Source of the DNA: Sphingomonas sp. CCH9-E2
GTDB lineage: Bacteria; Pseudomonadota; Alphaproteobacteria; Sphingomonadales; Sphingomonadaceae
Direction: 5' to 3'
Length of the DNA: 38,007 bases
NCBI RefSeq assembly: GCF_001557215.1
Contig: NZ_LSJM01000278.1
Location: forward strand, 1-38,007
A model generated the notes under the pieces. That model was not told the origin of the DNA. It was given only the letters and a program-made list of their open reading frames with translations, and did no database searches. Numbering within the stretch: the first letter of the stretch is position 1; each line of letters opens with the position of its first letter. The position numbers were made by a program, and so were the translations under genes. This document shows positions 6,671 through 14,959 of the stretch, in pieces.

Positions 6671-8196
6671 AGCCGCACCTCCGCCTGCGCGCGGGCGGCG
6701 AGCGCCATGTCGTGCGTCGCGACGATGATCGCGTGCATGGTCGCCAGTTCGGCCAGCAACGCGCCGATCTGTTCCGCGCTCGCCGCGTCCAAATCCGCGG
6801 TCGGCTCGTCGCACAGCAGCAGCGGACGTCCCGACAGCAGCGCCCGCGCGAGGCCGAGCCGCCGCAACTCCCCGCCCGACAAATCCGCCGCGCGATGATC
6901 GAGCGGAAGGTCGAGCCCGCCGCGCGCGGCGAGCAAGGGGTCTAGGCCGACGCGGCTGCACACCGCGCGGATCGCGTCATCCCCGGCATCGGGCCGGGCG
7001 AGCGCGAGATTGTCGCGCAGCGTCCCCGGCACCACCAATGGCCGCTGGGCCGCCCAAGCGATGTCCTCGGGCCTGAGCGCGGTGACAGCGCCATCCGACG
7101 GGGCGACCTGCCCTGCGCACACCGCAAGGACGCTGGTCTTGCCGCTCCCGGTGGGGCCGGTCAGCGCGACCATGCCGGTGCGGGGAAGGCGAAACGAAAC
7201 CGGCCCGATCCGCGCACCCGGCCATACGATAACCACGTCCTGGGCTTCAAGGCCGTCGAATTGCTCGGCCAGGCGGGGCGGGGGCAGGGGCTGATCGAGC
7301 GGATCGACCACCGCGCGCGCCGCCTCGCCAAGCTGCTTTTCGTGATAGGCGGCGGCGAGCCTGCGCATCGGTAGATAGAATTCGGGTGCCATCGCGAGCG
7401 CGAACAGGGCCTCGCGGAACGTCAGCGTCTCTGGGACGGCGAAGGGGAGGATGCCGAGCAGGCTGAACCCGCAATAGACCGCGACCAGCGCGACCGAGAG
7501 CGCCGCGAAGAACTCCAGCACCGCGCTGGAGAGAAACGCGATCCGCAGCACCGCAAGCGTGCGCGTCGCCACGCCGCTGGTGGCCGCACCGATCTGGCGC
7601 GTGATCCGCTCGCCTGCGCCGAAATGGCGGATCATCGCCAGGCTGCGCAGTCGCTCGACGAACAGGTCGGAGAGTTGCTCCAGCGCGCGCAGCTGCGCAT
7701 CGGCGGCGCGACGCGCCATCGTCCCGGCCAGGATCATGCCCAGCACGAACGGGATCAGCGTGCCGATCAGGATCGCGGCGGCGATCGGACTGGCCACGGC
7801 GACACAGGCGGCGACCGGCAACGGCCCCAGCGCAGCGGCGGTGCGGACGGGCAGAAAGCGCGCGGCATGCGCCTCGATCCGGTCGAGATGGTCGATCGCG
7901 ATGGCTGCGCTCTCTCCGACCGGGATTGCACGGGGCAGCGCTTCGCCGAGCAGGCGGCGATGCAGCCGGACGCGCAACGGCGCCACGCTTTGCTGTGCGT
8001 CCCGGATCGCGAGCGACTGTGCGGCAAAACCGCAAAGCCCGCGGGCCATCCCACCGGCCAGCATCGCCAGAGCCCCGACCAGCGGCGATGCAGCAGCGAT
8101 TAGCGCCGCCACGGCAGTCGCCAATCCCCAGGCGAAGATCGCCGCGCCACCGATGTCGAAGAGCCAGAACGCTCCGGCGCGACTGTTCTTCCGCAT
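6667..8196 (-). CDS. cydD: CydD, heterodimeric ABC transporter subunit for cytochrome bd assembly
   Basis: CydD has 509 residues, shorter than the roughly 580 typical of enterobacterial CydD. Helical membrane segments fill about residues 15-260. The ATPase domain shows Walker A GPTGSGKT (347-354), signature LSGGE (439-443), Walker B LLLCDEP (459-465) and switch H495, so both halves of the CydDC pair look catalytically complete. The start at 8196 has AGAAGG about 7 bases upstream. cydC follows with a 4-base overlap. The cydD and cydA starts are divergent and 114 bases apart, so one regulatory region (8197-8310) probably drives both the oxidase operon and its assembly factor. Confidence 0.88.
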   Translation of the reverse strand: MRKNSRAGAFWLFDIGGAAIFAWGLATAVAALIAAASPLVGALAMLAGGMARGLCGFAAQSLAIRDAQQSVAPLRVRLHRRLLGEALPRAIPVGESAAIAIDHLDRIEAHAARFLPVRTAAALGPLPVAACVAVASPIAAAILIGTLIPFVLGMILAGTMARRAADAQLRALEQLSDLFVERLRSLAMIRHFGAGERITRQIGAATSGVATRTLAVLRIAFLSSAVLEFFAALSVALVAVYCGFSLLGILPFAVPETLTFREALFALAMAPEFYLPMRRLAAAYHEKQLGEAARAVVDPLDQPLPPPRLAEQFDGLEAQDVVIVWPGARIGPVSFRLPRTGMVALTGPTGSGKTSVLAVCAGQVAPSDGAVTALRPEDIAWAAQRPLVVPGTLRDNLALARPDAGDDAIRAVCSRVGLDPLLAARGGLDLPLDHRAADLSGGELRRLGLARALLSGRPLLLCDEPTADLDAASAEQIGALLAELATMHAIIVATHDMALAARAQAEVRL

Positions 8197-8234
8197 GGGT
8201 GGACCTTCTGTCCAATCGGGGGCCGGGTCGAGTC

Positions 8235-8250
8235 CGTACTATTCCCGATG
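8235..8250. promoter_or_regulatory. Shared 16-bp element in the cydD/cydA divergent promoter region
   Basis: CGTACTATTCCCGATG lies 60 bases before the cydA start and 38 bases before the cydD start. It matches the element before fixL (14904-14919) at 12 of 16 positions and the one before the uspA-like gene (12567-12582) at 10 of 16. All three lie in promoter regions of low-oxygen-type genes. The regulator is not known from the sequence. FixJ, encoded in this window, is the obvious candidate. No FNR/FixK-type TTGAT-N4-ATCAA box was seen here. Confidence 0.35.
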
Positions 8251-8310
8251 TCGGCACGCCAGCGGCCTTCTTACTGCGGCGCGGTACAAGTCCCGGAAAT
8301 GGGGGAAACA

Positions 8311-9897
8311 ATGACGATAGACATGGCAGTTGTCGAATTGTCGCGGCTCCAGTTCGCGCTTACGGCAATGTATCACTTCCTGTTCGTGCCGCTCACGCTC
8401 GGCCTCGCCTTCATGCTGGTGATCATGGAGACGGTCTATGTGATCACCGACCGGCCGATCTGGCGCGACATCACGCGGTTCTGGGGAAAAGTGTTCGGGA
8501 TCAACTTCGTGCTCGGTGTTGCCACCGGGATCACGATGGAGTTCGAGTTCGGCACCAACTGGGCCTATTATTCGCACTATGTTGGCGACGTGTTTGGCGC
8601 GCCGCTCGCGATCGAAGGGCTGATGGCCTTTTTCCTCGAGGCGACGTTCGTCGGCCTGATGGTGTTCGGCTGGGACAAATTGTCCAAGCGCCAGCATCTG
8701 CTGACCACCTTCCTCGTCGCGCTGGGCACGAACCTGTCGGCGGTGTGGATCCTGGTCGCCAATGGCTGGATGCAGAACCCGACCGGCTCGGCCTTCAATC
8801 CCGAAACGATGCGGATGGAAGTCGTCGACTTCATGGCGGTGGTGTTCAACCCCGTCGCGCAGGCGAAGTTCGTCCATACCGTCAGCGCGGGCTATGTCCT
8901 CGCATCGGTGTTCGTGCTCGGCGTGTCGTCCTGGTATCTCCTCAAGGGACGCCATCTGGAGTTCGCCAAGCGCAGCTTCGCGGTCGCCGCCGCCTTCGGC
9001 CTTGCCGCCTCGCTGTCTGTCGTCGTGCTGGGTGATGAGAGCGGCTATGCGTTGACCGACAACCAGAAGATGAAGCTCGCCGCGATCGAGGGTGCCTGGC
9101 ACACCGAGCCTGCTCCGGCTGGCCTGTCGATCTTCGGCATCCCGTCGAACGAGGGGCGCGAGACCAAGTTCGAGGTCAAGATTCCCTATGTCCTCGGCCT
9201 CATCTCCACGCGCAGCCTGACCGGCGAGGTCGCCGGCATCACGCCGCTGGTCGAACAGGCCCGCGTCCGCATCATCCGCGGCATCGACGCCTATGATGCG
9301 GTCGAGAAGCTCAAGGCCGACCGCACTAACCTCGCCGCGCGCGAACGGTTCGAGCGGAACAAGGCCGATCTTGGCTATGCCATGCTGCTCAAGCGCTATG
9401 TCGCCGATCCGCGTCAGGCCGATGCCGCGACGATCGACAAGGCGGCCTGGTCGACCGTTCCGAACGTGCCGGTGCTGTTTTGGCTGTTCCGCGGCATGGC
9501 GGGGCTTGGCTTCTTCTTCATCGCCTTTTTCGGGGTGGCGCTCTACTACGCCAACAGCCGCAAATTCGACCGCAAATGGTTCCTGCGCACGGCATTGTGG
9601 GTGATCCCGCTGCCATGGGTCGCGATCCAGGCCGGCTGGCTGATCGCGGAGATCGGGCGCCAGCCCTGGGCGGTCGAAGGTGTGCTGCCGACCTTCCTTG
9701 CTGCGTCCAGCCTGACGGCCGGACAGGTGTGGGCGACGATCGTCGGCTTCACCCTGATCTATGGCGTGCTCGCGGTGATCGAGGTGCGGCTGATGCTCGC
9801 CGCGATCAAGCATGGCCCCGAAAATGGCACGCCCGAAGCCGAGCCGATTGCTCCCGCCGGCGCGCCCAACCCCTTCCAGACCGTCGCGGCCGAATGA
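8311..9897 (+). CDS. cydA: Cytochrome bd ubiquinol oxidase subunit I
   Basis: CydA has 528 residues and carries the haems of the quinol-oxidising bd oxidase, which reduces O2 to water at very low oxygen. Its ligands can be read: H22 (high-spin b595/d region, E. coli H19), H189 in KFVHT and M396 in FRGMAG (haem b558, E. coli H186 and M393). E102 and E110 match the conserved proton-path glutamates. The quinol-binding Q-loop spans about 250-385, and the family signature GRQPW is at 449-453. About nine transmembrane helices are evident. The start at 8311 follows GGGGGA. Upstream in-frame ATGs at 8299 and 8248 are less likely. It is the first gene of cydA-cydB-cydX-hemN. Confidence 0.95.
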   Translation: MTIDMAVVELSRLQFALTAMYHFLFVPLTLGLAFMLVIMETVYVITDRPIWRDITRFWGKVFGINFVLGVATGITMEFEFGTNWAYYSHYVGDVFGAPLAIEGLMAFFLEATFVGLMVFGWDKLSKRQHLLTTFLVALGTNLSAVWILVANGWMQNPTGSAFNPETMRMEVVDFMAVVFNPVAQAKFVHTVSAGYVLASVFVLGVSSWYLLKGRHLEFAKRSFAVAAAFGLAASLSVVVLGDESGYALTDNQKMKLAAIEGAWHTEPAPAGLSIFGIPSNEGRETKFEVKIPYVLGLISTRSLTGEVAGITPLVEQARVRIIRGIDAYDAVEKLKADRTNLAARERFERNKADLGYAMLLKRYVADPRQADAATIDKAAWSTVPNVPVLFWLFRGMAGLGFFFIAFFGVALYYANSRKFDRKWFLRTALWVIPLPWVAIQAGWLIAEIGRQPWAVEGVLPTFLAASSLTAGQVWATIVGFTLIYGVLAVIEVRLMLAAIKHGPENGTPEAEPIAPAGAPNPFQTVAAE

Positions 9898-9922
9898 GCC
9901 GCGCGGGACAAGGAGACCAATC

Positions 9923-11071
9923 ATGACCCTACCGCTCGATTACGAGACGCTCCGCGTCATCTGGTGGCTGCTGATGGGCGTGCTGCTGATCGGATTTGCC
10001 CTGACCGACGGGTTCGACCTTGGCGTCGCCTCGCTGCTGCCCTGGGTCGCCAAGACCGATGAGGAACGCCGCATGGTGATCAACACCGTCGGCGCGACCT
10101 GGGAGGGGAACCAGGTGTGGTTCATCCTCGGCGGCGGCGCGATCTTTGCCGCATGGCCGTTCGTCTATGCGGTCAGCTTCTCGGGCTTTTACCTTGCGAT
10201 GTTCCTGGTCCTCTCCGCGCTGATCTTGCGGCCGGTCGGGTTCAAATATCGCTCGAAGCGGCCCGACGCCAAATGGCGCGCGCGCTGGGATTGGGCGCTG
10301 TTCGTCGGCGGATTCGTCCCGGCGCTCGTGTTCGGGGTCGCGGTCGGCAACGTCCTGCTCGGGCTGCCCTTCCGCCTCGATAGCGACCTGCGCTCTTTCT
10401 ACGACGGGACGCTGCTCGGGCTGTTCACCCCGTTCAGCCTGCTCGCCGGGCTGCTCTCAGTGGCGATGCTGGTGCTGCATGGCGCGGGCTGGCTGTCGCT
10501 GAAGGCGGAGCAGGGGCCGGTACTCGACCGGGCGCGGACCATTGGGCAGGTCGCGGCGATTGCAGCGGTGGTCCTGTTCGTCGCTGGCGGCGCCTACGTC
10601 GCCTGGGGCGGCCTCGGCTTCCGGATCGAGGGTTTGGTCGACACCGCGGGCCCGTCCAACCCCCGGCTTGCCGGAGCGGTCGCGGCACCCGGCGCCTGGC
10701 TCGACAATTATGCAGCCTATCCGTGGATGATCGCCGCACCGCTGATCGGGCTGGTCGGGCCGCTGGTTGCGCTGGCCGGGATCCGTGCGCGACGCGACGT
10801 GCTGGTGTTCGCTGGCTCTTCGCTCGCCAATATCGGGATCATCGGGACGGTCGGCCTGTCGATGTTCCCGTTCATCCTGCCCAGTGCGATCGATCCCGCG
10901 TCGAGCCTGACGGTGTGGAACGCATCGTCGAGCCACACCACGCTGTTCATCATGCTGGGCGTGACGCTCGTCTTCCTGCCGATCGTGCTCTTCTACACCG
11001 CATGGGTCTATCGCGTGCTGTTCGGTCGGGTGACGATCGAGCAGGTCCGCACCAATCCCGATTTCTACTGA
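9923..11071 (+). CDS. cydB: Cytochrome bd ubiquinol oxidase subunit II
   Basis: This 382-residue polytopic membrane protein (E. coli CydB has 379) pairs with CydA to form the bd oxidase. The N-terminal block with LTDGFDLG (27-34) and GATWEGNQVWFILGGG (about 57-72) is diagnostic. It binds no haem in most members but stabilises the complex and may contribute to the oxygen or proton channel. AAGGAG lies 8 bases before the ATG at 9923, only 25 bases after the cydA stop, so the two are cotranscribed. cydX follows after 16 bases. Confidence 0.95.
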   Translation: MTLPLDYETLRVIWWLLMGVLLIGFALTDGFDLGVASLLPWVAKTDEERRMVINTVGATWEGNQVWFILGGGAIFAAWPFVYAVSFSGFYLAMFLVLSALILRPVGFKYRSKRPDAKWRARWDWALFVGGFVPALVFGVAVGNVLLGLPFRLDSDLRSFYDGTLLGLFTPFSLLAGLLSVAMLVLHGAGWLSLKAEQGPVLDRARTIGQVAAIAAVVLFVAGGAYVAWGGLGFRIEGLVDTAGPSNPRLAGAVAAPGAWLDNYAAYPWMIAAPLIGLVGPLVALAGIRARRDVLVFAGSSLANIGIIGTVGLSMFPFILPSAIDPASSLTVWNASSSHTTLFIMLGVTLVFLPIVLFYTAWVYRVLFGRVTIEQVRTNPDFY

Positions 11072-11087
11072 CCGAAAGGAAGCCGCC

Positions 11088-11204
11088 ATGTGGTATTTCG
11101 CCTGGATCCTCGGCGTCACGCTGGCCGTCGCCGTCGCCGTACTCAACGGCATCTGGCATGAGTTCCATTCGCCGCCATCCGAAGACCGGACGGTTGAGGG
11201 CTGA
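11088..11204 (+). CDS. cydX: CydX, small accessory subunit of cytochrome bd oxidase
   Basis: This 38-residue gene starts at the ATG at 11088 with AAAGGA upstream and ends at the TGA at 11202-11204. It begins MWYFAWILGV and has one transmembrane helix at about residues 3-22. The conserved NGIWHE-type segment at about 20-25 and a short polar tail follow. This is the CydX/YbgT pattern. CydX packs against CydA and stabilises the haems of the active oxidase. Its position directly after cydB, in the same direction and with a proper ribosome-binding site, supports the call. Confidence 0.9.
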   Translation: MWYFAWILGVTLAVAVAVLNGIWHEFHSPPSEDRTVEG

Positions 11205-11210
11205 CGGTCG

Positions 11211-12557
11211 GTGACCCACCGTTACCTCCCCGCGCTCGCCGCCCGTGCGGTGCCCCGCTACACCAGCTACCCCACCGCCGCCGAGTTCGGGTCAGCGGTG
11301 GGGGCGGGGGATCAGGCCGCCGCGCTCGACGCCATCGCGCCGGGCGCGCCGGTCTCGCTCTATCTCCACATCCCCTATTGCGAGCAAATCTGCTGGTATT
11401 GCGGGTGCAACACGGGGGCGGTGGGTCGGCCGCAGCGGCTCGACGTGTTTCGCGCGGCGATCGAGGCGGAGATCGCGAGCGTCGCGACGCGGATGCGCGG
11501 ACGGGTGACAGCTGTGCATTTCGGCGGCGGCAGCCCGAATGCGCTGAGCCCGGAGGCGTTCGCCGACATTTGCTGCGCGCTGCGCCAGCGGTTCGATATC
11601 GCGCCCGACGCGCATTGGGCGGCGGAGATCGACCCGCGCTTCTTTGGCCGGGCGCATGCCTATGCGTTTGCCCGCGCCGGGATAGGACGGATCAGCGTCG
11701 GCGCACAGACCTTCGCGCCACTGGTGCAGGCAGCGATCGGTCGCATCCAGCCCTTCGCCAAGGTCGCCTCGGCGATAGCAGAAGCGCGCAGCGCCGGCAT
11801 CGAGCGGATCAATCTCGACCTCATGTACGGCCTTCCCGGGCAGACGCTCGACGACATCGCCGCGACGGTCGCGGCGGCGCGGCGGCTTGCACCCGACCGG
11901 GTCGCAATGTTCGGCTATGCGCATCTGCCCGCGATGCTCCCGCGCCAGCGGCAGATCGATGCATCGAAGTTGCCGGGGGCAGAGGCGCGCTTCTGGCAGC
12001 GGGCGCTCGCCTATGACCTGTGGGTCGAGGCCGGGTTCGACGCGATCGGCTTCGATCATTTCGCGCGGCCTGACGACAGCTTGGCCGTCGCCGCACGGGC
12101 CGGGTCGCTGCGCCGCAATTTTCAGGGGTTTACCGACGACCGTGCATCGACGCTGATCGGGCTAGGCGCGTCGGCGATCAGCCAGTTCGACGGGGTGATC
12201 GTCCAGAATGAGAAGCATGTCGGCCGCTATCGCATGGCGGTGCTGGGCGGCGATCTTGCCGGCGTTCGTGGCGTTCGACGGAACGCGCAGGATGTCGCAG
12301 CAGGCGAGGTGATCGAACGGCTGTTGTGCGATGGCCATGTCGACGTCGCCGCGATTGCCGCGACCCACGGAATGACGGCGGAGCAGCTCTGCCACGATCC
12401 CGCGTTGCTCGACGAACTGGCCGGGCAGGGGGTGATCGCGCGCGATGGCTGGGTGCTCGCCGCGACGCCGCTGGGGGCGCCCTATGCCCGGATCGCAGCT
12501 GCCGCATTCGACCGGTATCGGCCAGTCAGTCACGGTCAATTCAGCGCCGCGGTGTGA
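11211..12557 (+). CDS. hemN: Oxygen-independent coproporphyrinogen III oxidase (radical SAM)
   Basis: This 448-residue radical SAM enzyme converts coproporphyrinogen III to protoporphyrinogen IX without oxygen, which allows haem synthesis under micro-oxic conditions. The [4Fe-4S] cluster motif is C57-x3-C61-x2-C64 with the HemN-specific fourth C66. RYTSYPTA (16-23) at the N-terminus and the SAM-binding GGGSPN (105-110) are present. The presence of C66 and the N-terminal RYTSYPTA favours true HemN over the HemW haem chaperone. The start is a GTG at 11211, only 6 bases after the cydX stop, with GAGGG upstream. It is the last gene of the cyd operon and would supply haem to the oxidase made by the same transcript. 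Confidence 0.92.
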   Translation: MTHRYLPALAARAVPRYTSYPTAAEFGSAVGAGDQAAALDAIAPGAPVSLYLHIPYCEQICWYCGCNTGAVGRPQRLDVFRAAIEAEIASVATRMRGRVTAVHFGGGSPNALSPEAFADICCALRQRFDIAPDAHWAAEIDPRFFGRAHAYAFARAGIGRISVGAQTFAPLVQAAIGRIQPFAKVASAIAEARSAGIERINLDLMYGLPGQTLDDIAATVAAARRLAPDRVAMFGYAHLPAMLPRQRQIDASKLPGAEARFWQRALAYDLWVEAGFDAIGFDHFARPDDSLAVAARAGSLRRNFQGFTDDRASTLIGLGASAISQFDGVIVQNEKHVGRYRMAVLGGDLAGVRGVRRNAQDVAAGEVIERLLCDGHVDVAAIAATHGMTAEQLCHDPALLDELAGQGVIARDGWVLAATPLGAPYARIAAAAFDRYRPVSHGQFSAAV

Positions 12558-12566
12558 AGCGGACTA

Positions 12567-12582
12567 CGTATCACTCCTCATA
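12567..12582 (+). promoter_or_regulatory. Possible shared low-oxygen element upstream of the uspA-like gene
   Basis: CGTATCACTCCTCATA matches the cydA element at 10 of 16 positions and the fixL element at 8 of 16. It lies 53 bases before the GTG start of the universal stress gene, inside a larger TACGTA-containing stretch starting at 12565. This is the weakest of the three related elements. Confidence 0.25.
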
Positions 12583-12635
12583 TTGGGCAAGTCGCGCGCA
12601 GCCTAGCCTCTCCCCAATCATGAGGGAGATGGGCC

Positions 12636-13439
12636 GTGAAGAATGTTGCCGTGCTGATCCACGCCGATGCCGGGCAGGAGTCGCGGCTTCAGGCTGCGCT
12701 GGACCTGGTCCGTGCGCTCCACGGCCATCTGATCGCGATCGACGTCACCGCGATGCCGCCGATTGCCGAAGATCCCGTGATCGGTCCGGCCACGCTTGCG
12801 GCGCACATTGCCGAAGAGCTGGACGTGCAGGACGCCAATCGCGAGCGGGTCAAGGCCCGCCTGACGATGGAGGATACGCCCTGGACGCTGGCCGAGTGTA
12901 TGGGCGATGTCGCATCCTGCCTGGCCTCGCACACCGCGCTCACGGATCTGGTCGTGATCAACACCGTGTTCGACGGCTTTCCGGGCGGTGAGATGGATGG
13001 TGTCGTGGCAGCGATGCTGCGGCTCAATCGCCCCGTCCTGGCAGTGCCCTGCGCCACGCGGGGCGTCACGATGAACGGGACCGCGCTGGTCGCATGGGAC
13101 GGGTCCGACGAGTCCGACGCTGCCCTCCGGGCCGCCGTCCCGCTGCTCGGCCTTGCGCGGGAGGTGCGGATCCTCAGCGTCGACCGCGGGTCGCTCAAAC
13201 ACCCGCCGGAGCTGGCGGCGAGCTATCTCTCGCGCCACGGCATCCGCCCGGACATCATGGTCGTCCCGGCCGAGCCCGGTCGCATCGGCCAGCAAATCCT
13301 CGCACAGGCGCTCAAGATCGAGCCATCGATGATCGTGATGGGTGGCTACGGCCAGGCGCGCCTGATCGAAACACTGTTCGGCGGCGTCACGCGCGATCTG
13401 CTGCATCACAGCCCTTATCCCGTGTTCCTCGCGCAATGA
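12636..13439 (+). CDS. Tandem universal stress protein (UspA family)
   Basis: This 267-residue protein carries two Usp domains, at about residues 1-140 and 145-267. The second has an intact nucleotide-binding pattern GGYGQARLIETLFGGVTR (about 239-256), matching the GxxG-x9-G type of ATP-binding Usps. The first is degenerate at that site. Tandem Usps of this kind are often induced by low oxygen or nitric oxide. The start is a GTG at 12636 with GAGGGAGA upstream. The flavoprotein gene follows after 13 bases and is probably cotranscribed, ending at the terminator at 14137-14172. The location between hemN and fixLJ suggests control by the same oxygen signal. Its biochemical target is unknown. Confidence 0.88.
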   Translation: MKNVAVLIHADAGQESRLQAALDLVRALHGHLIAIDVTAMPPIAEDPVIGPATLAAHIAEELDVQDANRERVKARLTMEDTPWTLAECMGDVASCLASHTALTDLVVINTVFDGFPGGEMDGVVAAMLRLNRPVLAVPCATRGVTMNGTALVAWDGSDESDAALRAAVPLLGLAREVRILSVDRGSLKHPPELAASYLSRHGIRPDIMVVPAEPGRIGQQILAQALKIEPSMIVMGGYGQARLIETLFGGVTRDLLHHSPYPVFLAQ

Positions 13440-13452
13440 TGGAGACGCAGCG

Positions 13453-14118
13453 ATGACCCAACCCCGCGATCCAGCATCCCTGCGCCACCTGGTGGTGCTG
13501 GGGCATCCCGCGCTCGACAGCTTCAACCACGCCATCGTCCGCGCCTATCGCGAAGAGGTGGAGCGACTGCACCAGATCGTCGAGGTCGACGATCTCTATG
13601 CGCGCAACTTCGATCCGCTGTTACGGCGCGACGAGCTGCCCGGGCCGGGGTTCAAGCCGCGGCCCGATGTCGCCACCTCGCTCGCGCAGATCGAGGCGGC
13701 GAGCGCAATCGTGCTGGTCTATCCGATCTGGTTCGGCATGCCGCCGGCGATGATCAAGGGCTATGTCGATCGCGTGCTCGGTGCCGATTTCACGCCCGAG
13801 GAACTCAAGGCGCAGCTGCCCAGCCCGGCGCTGCGCGGCAAACGGCTCACCATCTTTTCAACCTCCGCTGCGACCCGGCCCTGGCTGGAGGAGCGCGGGC
13901 AATGGCTGGCGCTGAAACAGGCGTTCGACATCTATCTCACCCGCGCCTTCGGCCTGGCCGACTGCCACCATGTCCATTTCGATGCGGTGGTGCCGGGGCT
14001 GGATCCGCGCTTCGTCGACGAACATCTCGATGTCGTCCGTCAGACTGCGCGCGAGCGGGCGACCGTGCTGCGCTATGGCGACTTGCCGCCGAAACTGCTG
14101 CTCGAACCGAACGTCTGA
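13453..14118 (+). CDS. NAD(P)H-dependent flavodoxin-fold oxidoreductase (quinone reductase-like)
   Basis: This 221-residue protein has the flavodoxin-like fold of the NQO1/MdaB/KefF group. Typical features are the N-terminal VVLGHPALDSFNHAI (about 14-28), which binds the FMN/FAD phosphate, the YPIWFGMPPAMIKGYVDRVL segment (about 94-113), and a GKRLTIFSTSA strand-turn (about 132-142). Family members transfer two electrons from NAD(P)H to quinones. A regulatory partnership like KefF is unlikely because no K+ antiporter is nearby. GGAG lies about 8 bases before the ATG at 13453. It follows the universal stress gene closely and ends before a strong bidirectional terminator. Confidence 0.85.
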   Translation: MTQPRDPASLRHLVVLGHPALDSFNHAIVRAYREEVERLHQIVEVDDLYARNFDPLLRRDELPGPGFKPRPDVATSLAQIEAASAIVLVYPIWFGMPPAMIKGYVDRVLGADFTPEELKAQLPSPALRGKRLTIFSTSAATRPWLEERGQWLALKQAFDIYLTRAFGLADCHHVHFDAVVPGLDPRFVDEHLDVVRQTARERATVLRYGDLPPKLLLEPNV

Positions 14119-14136
14119 AATCGGCGACAGGCAAAA

Positions 14137-14172
14137 AAAAGGGCGGCGGTCCAATCGGATCGCCGCCCTTTT
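14137..14172. terminator. Bidirectional intrinsic terminator between flavoprotein gene and ompW
   Basis: AAAAGGGCGGCG (14137-14148) pairs perfectly with CGCCGCCCTTTT (14161-14172) around a 12-base loop. The 8-A run at 14133-14140 becomes a U-run on the other strand, so the hairpin can end both the plus-strand uspA operon and the minus-strand ompW gene. Confidence 0.9.
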
Positions 14173-14175
14173 GAT

Positions 14176-14829
14176 TCAGAACCGGAAGCCGATGCCGACG
14201 CCGGCCACGATCGGATCGATGCTGATCCGTGCGGTGTTGGTGGCCGCGCCGGTGCGCAGGCGCGCCGTCGTGTCCATGTCGATATATTTGACGTCGAGGT
14301 TGAGGAACATCTTCTCGTTCAGGTCGATGTCCACGCCGGCCTGCAGCGCATAGCCGAAGCTGTCATCCATCTCGACATCGGTCGCGCCGATCGCGGTGAC
14401 CAGCGCGTCGCTCGCCTTGGTCGAATAGAAGATCGTGTAGTTGACGCCGGCACCGACATAGGGGCGGACCTTTGCCTCGGGTGCGAAATGATATTGCAGC
14501 GTAAGGGTCGGCGGGAGCACCCAGGTGCTGGCCAGTTCGTCAAAGCCCGACAGCGTGCCGCGACCCTGCGCGTCGTGCTTGGTCGTGGCCAGGATCAGCT
14601 CCGCACCGACATTGTCGGTCAGCATATAGGTGAAGTCGACTTCCGGCATCACGCTGTTGCTGACGCCGACCTCGCTCCCCGGAAAGCCGGGCGTGACCGG
14701 GCCGGAGCTTTCGGTCGGCGCGACCAGGATGGCGCGGCCGCGGACCAGGAAATCGCCTTCCTTGGCGATGGCAGGCTGAACGCCGACCGCACAGGCCAGC
14801 GCGCCGATGACAAGATGGGTGGTTTTCAT
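14176..14829 (-). CDS. ompW: OmpW-family outer membrane beta-barrel protein
   Basis: This 217-residue protein has a signal peptide at residues 1-22 (MKTTHLVIGALACAVGVQPA, then IA before the cut) and a mature eight-stranded barrel ending in Phe. The family marks are KEGDFLVRGRAILVAP near the mature N-terminus, the VMPEVDFTYMLTDNVGAEL region, LPPTLTLQYHF, and the final VGIGFRF. OmpW forms a narrow hydrophobic channel and in several proteobacteria is induced by the shift to low oxygen. The start ATG at 14829 has GGGGAA upstream. It is divergent from fixL, and the intervening 130 bases hold the shared element at 14904-14919. Confidence 0.9.
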   Translation of the reverse strand: MKTTHLVIGALACAVGVQPAIAKEGDFLVRGRAILVAPTESSGPVTPGFPGSEVGVSNSVMPEVDFTYMLTDNVGAELILATTKHDAQGRGTLSGFDELASTWVLPPTLTLQYHFAPEAKVRPYVGAGVNYTIFYSTKASDALVTAIGATDVEMDDSFGYALQAGVDIDLNEKMFLNLDVKYIDMDTTARLRTGAATNTARISIDPIVAGVGIGFRF

Positions 14830-14903
14830 GGGTAATTCCCCGCTACGTTCTGCGCGAAGGATGCGCGGCGGGGGCATCGGACATTGCGGCGCGCGGCTGC
14901 ATT

Positions 14904-14919
14904 GGTAGTTTTCCCAATG
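14904..14919. promoter_or_regulatory. Shared 16-bp element in the ompW/fixL divergent promoter region
   Basis: GGTAGTTTTCCCAATG lies 40 bases before the fixL start and 74 bases before the ompW start. It matches the cydD/cydA element at 12 of 16 positions. The core TA-N-T-N-TTCCC-N-ATG is common to both. If it is a FixJ site, fixL would be autoregulated. Confidence 0.35.
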
Positions 14920-14959
14920 GGTTTTGCCCGGATGCTGCGGGCATAGGCAGGATATGGAT

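Noticed and set aside
5477..6898. Long plus-strand open frame opposite cydC/cydD
   Set aside because: The translation is Arg/Gln/Pro-rich with no motif, while the minus strand carries intact CydC and CydD motifs. It arises from GC-rich codon bias.
8197..8310. FNR/FixK-type box (TTGAT-N4-ATCAA) in the cydD/cydA gap
   Set aside because: Looked for because of the cyd genes, but no match with even one clear half-site pair was found.
8239..9924. 561-residue minus-strand open frame antisense to cydA
   Set aside because: Random His/Asp/Arg-rich translation. CydA on the plus strand has all haem ligands.
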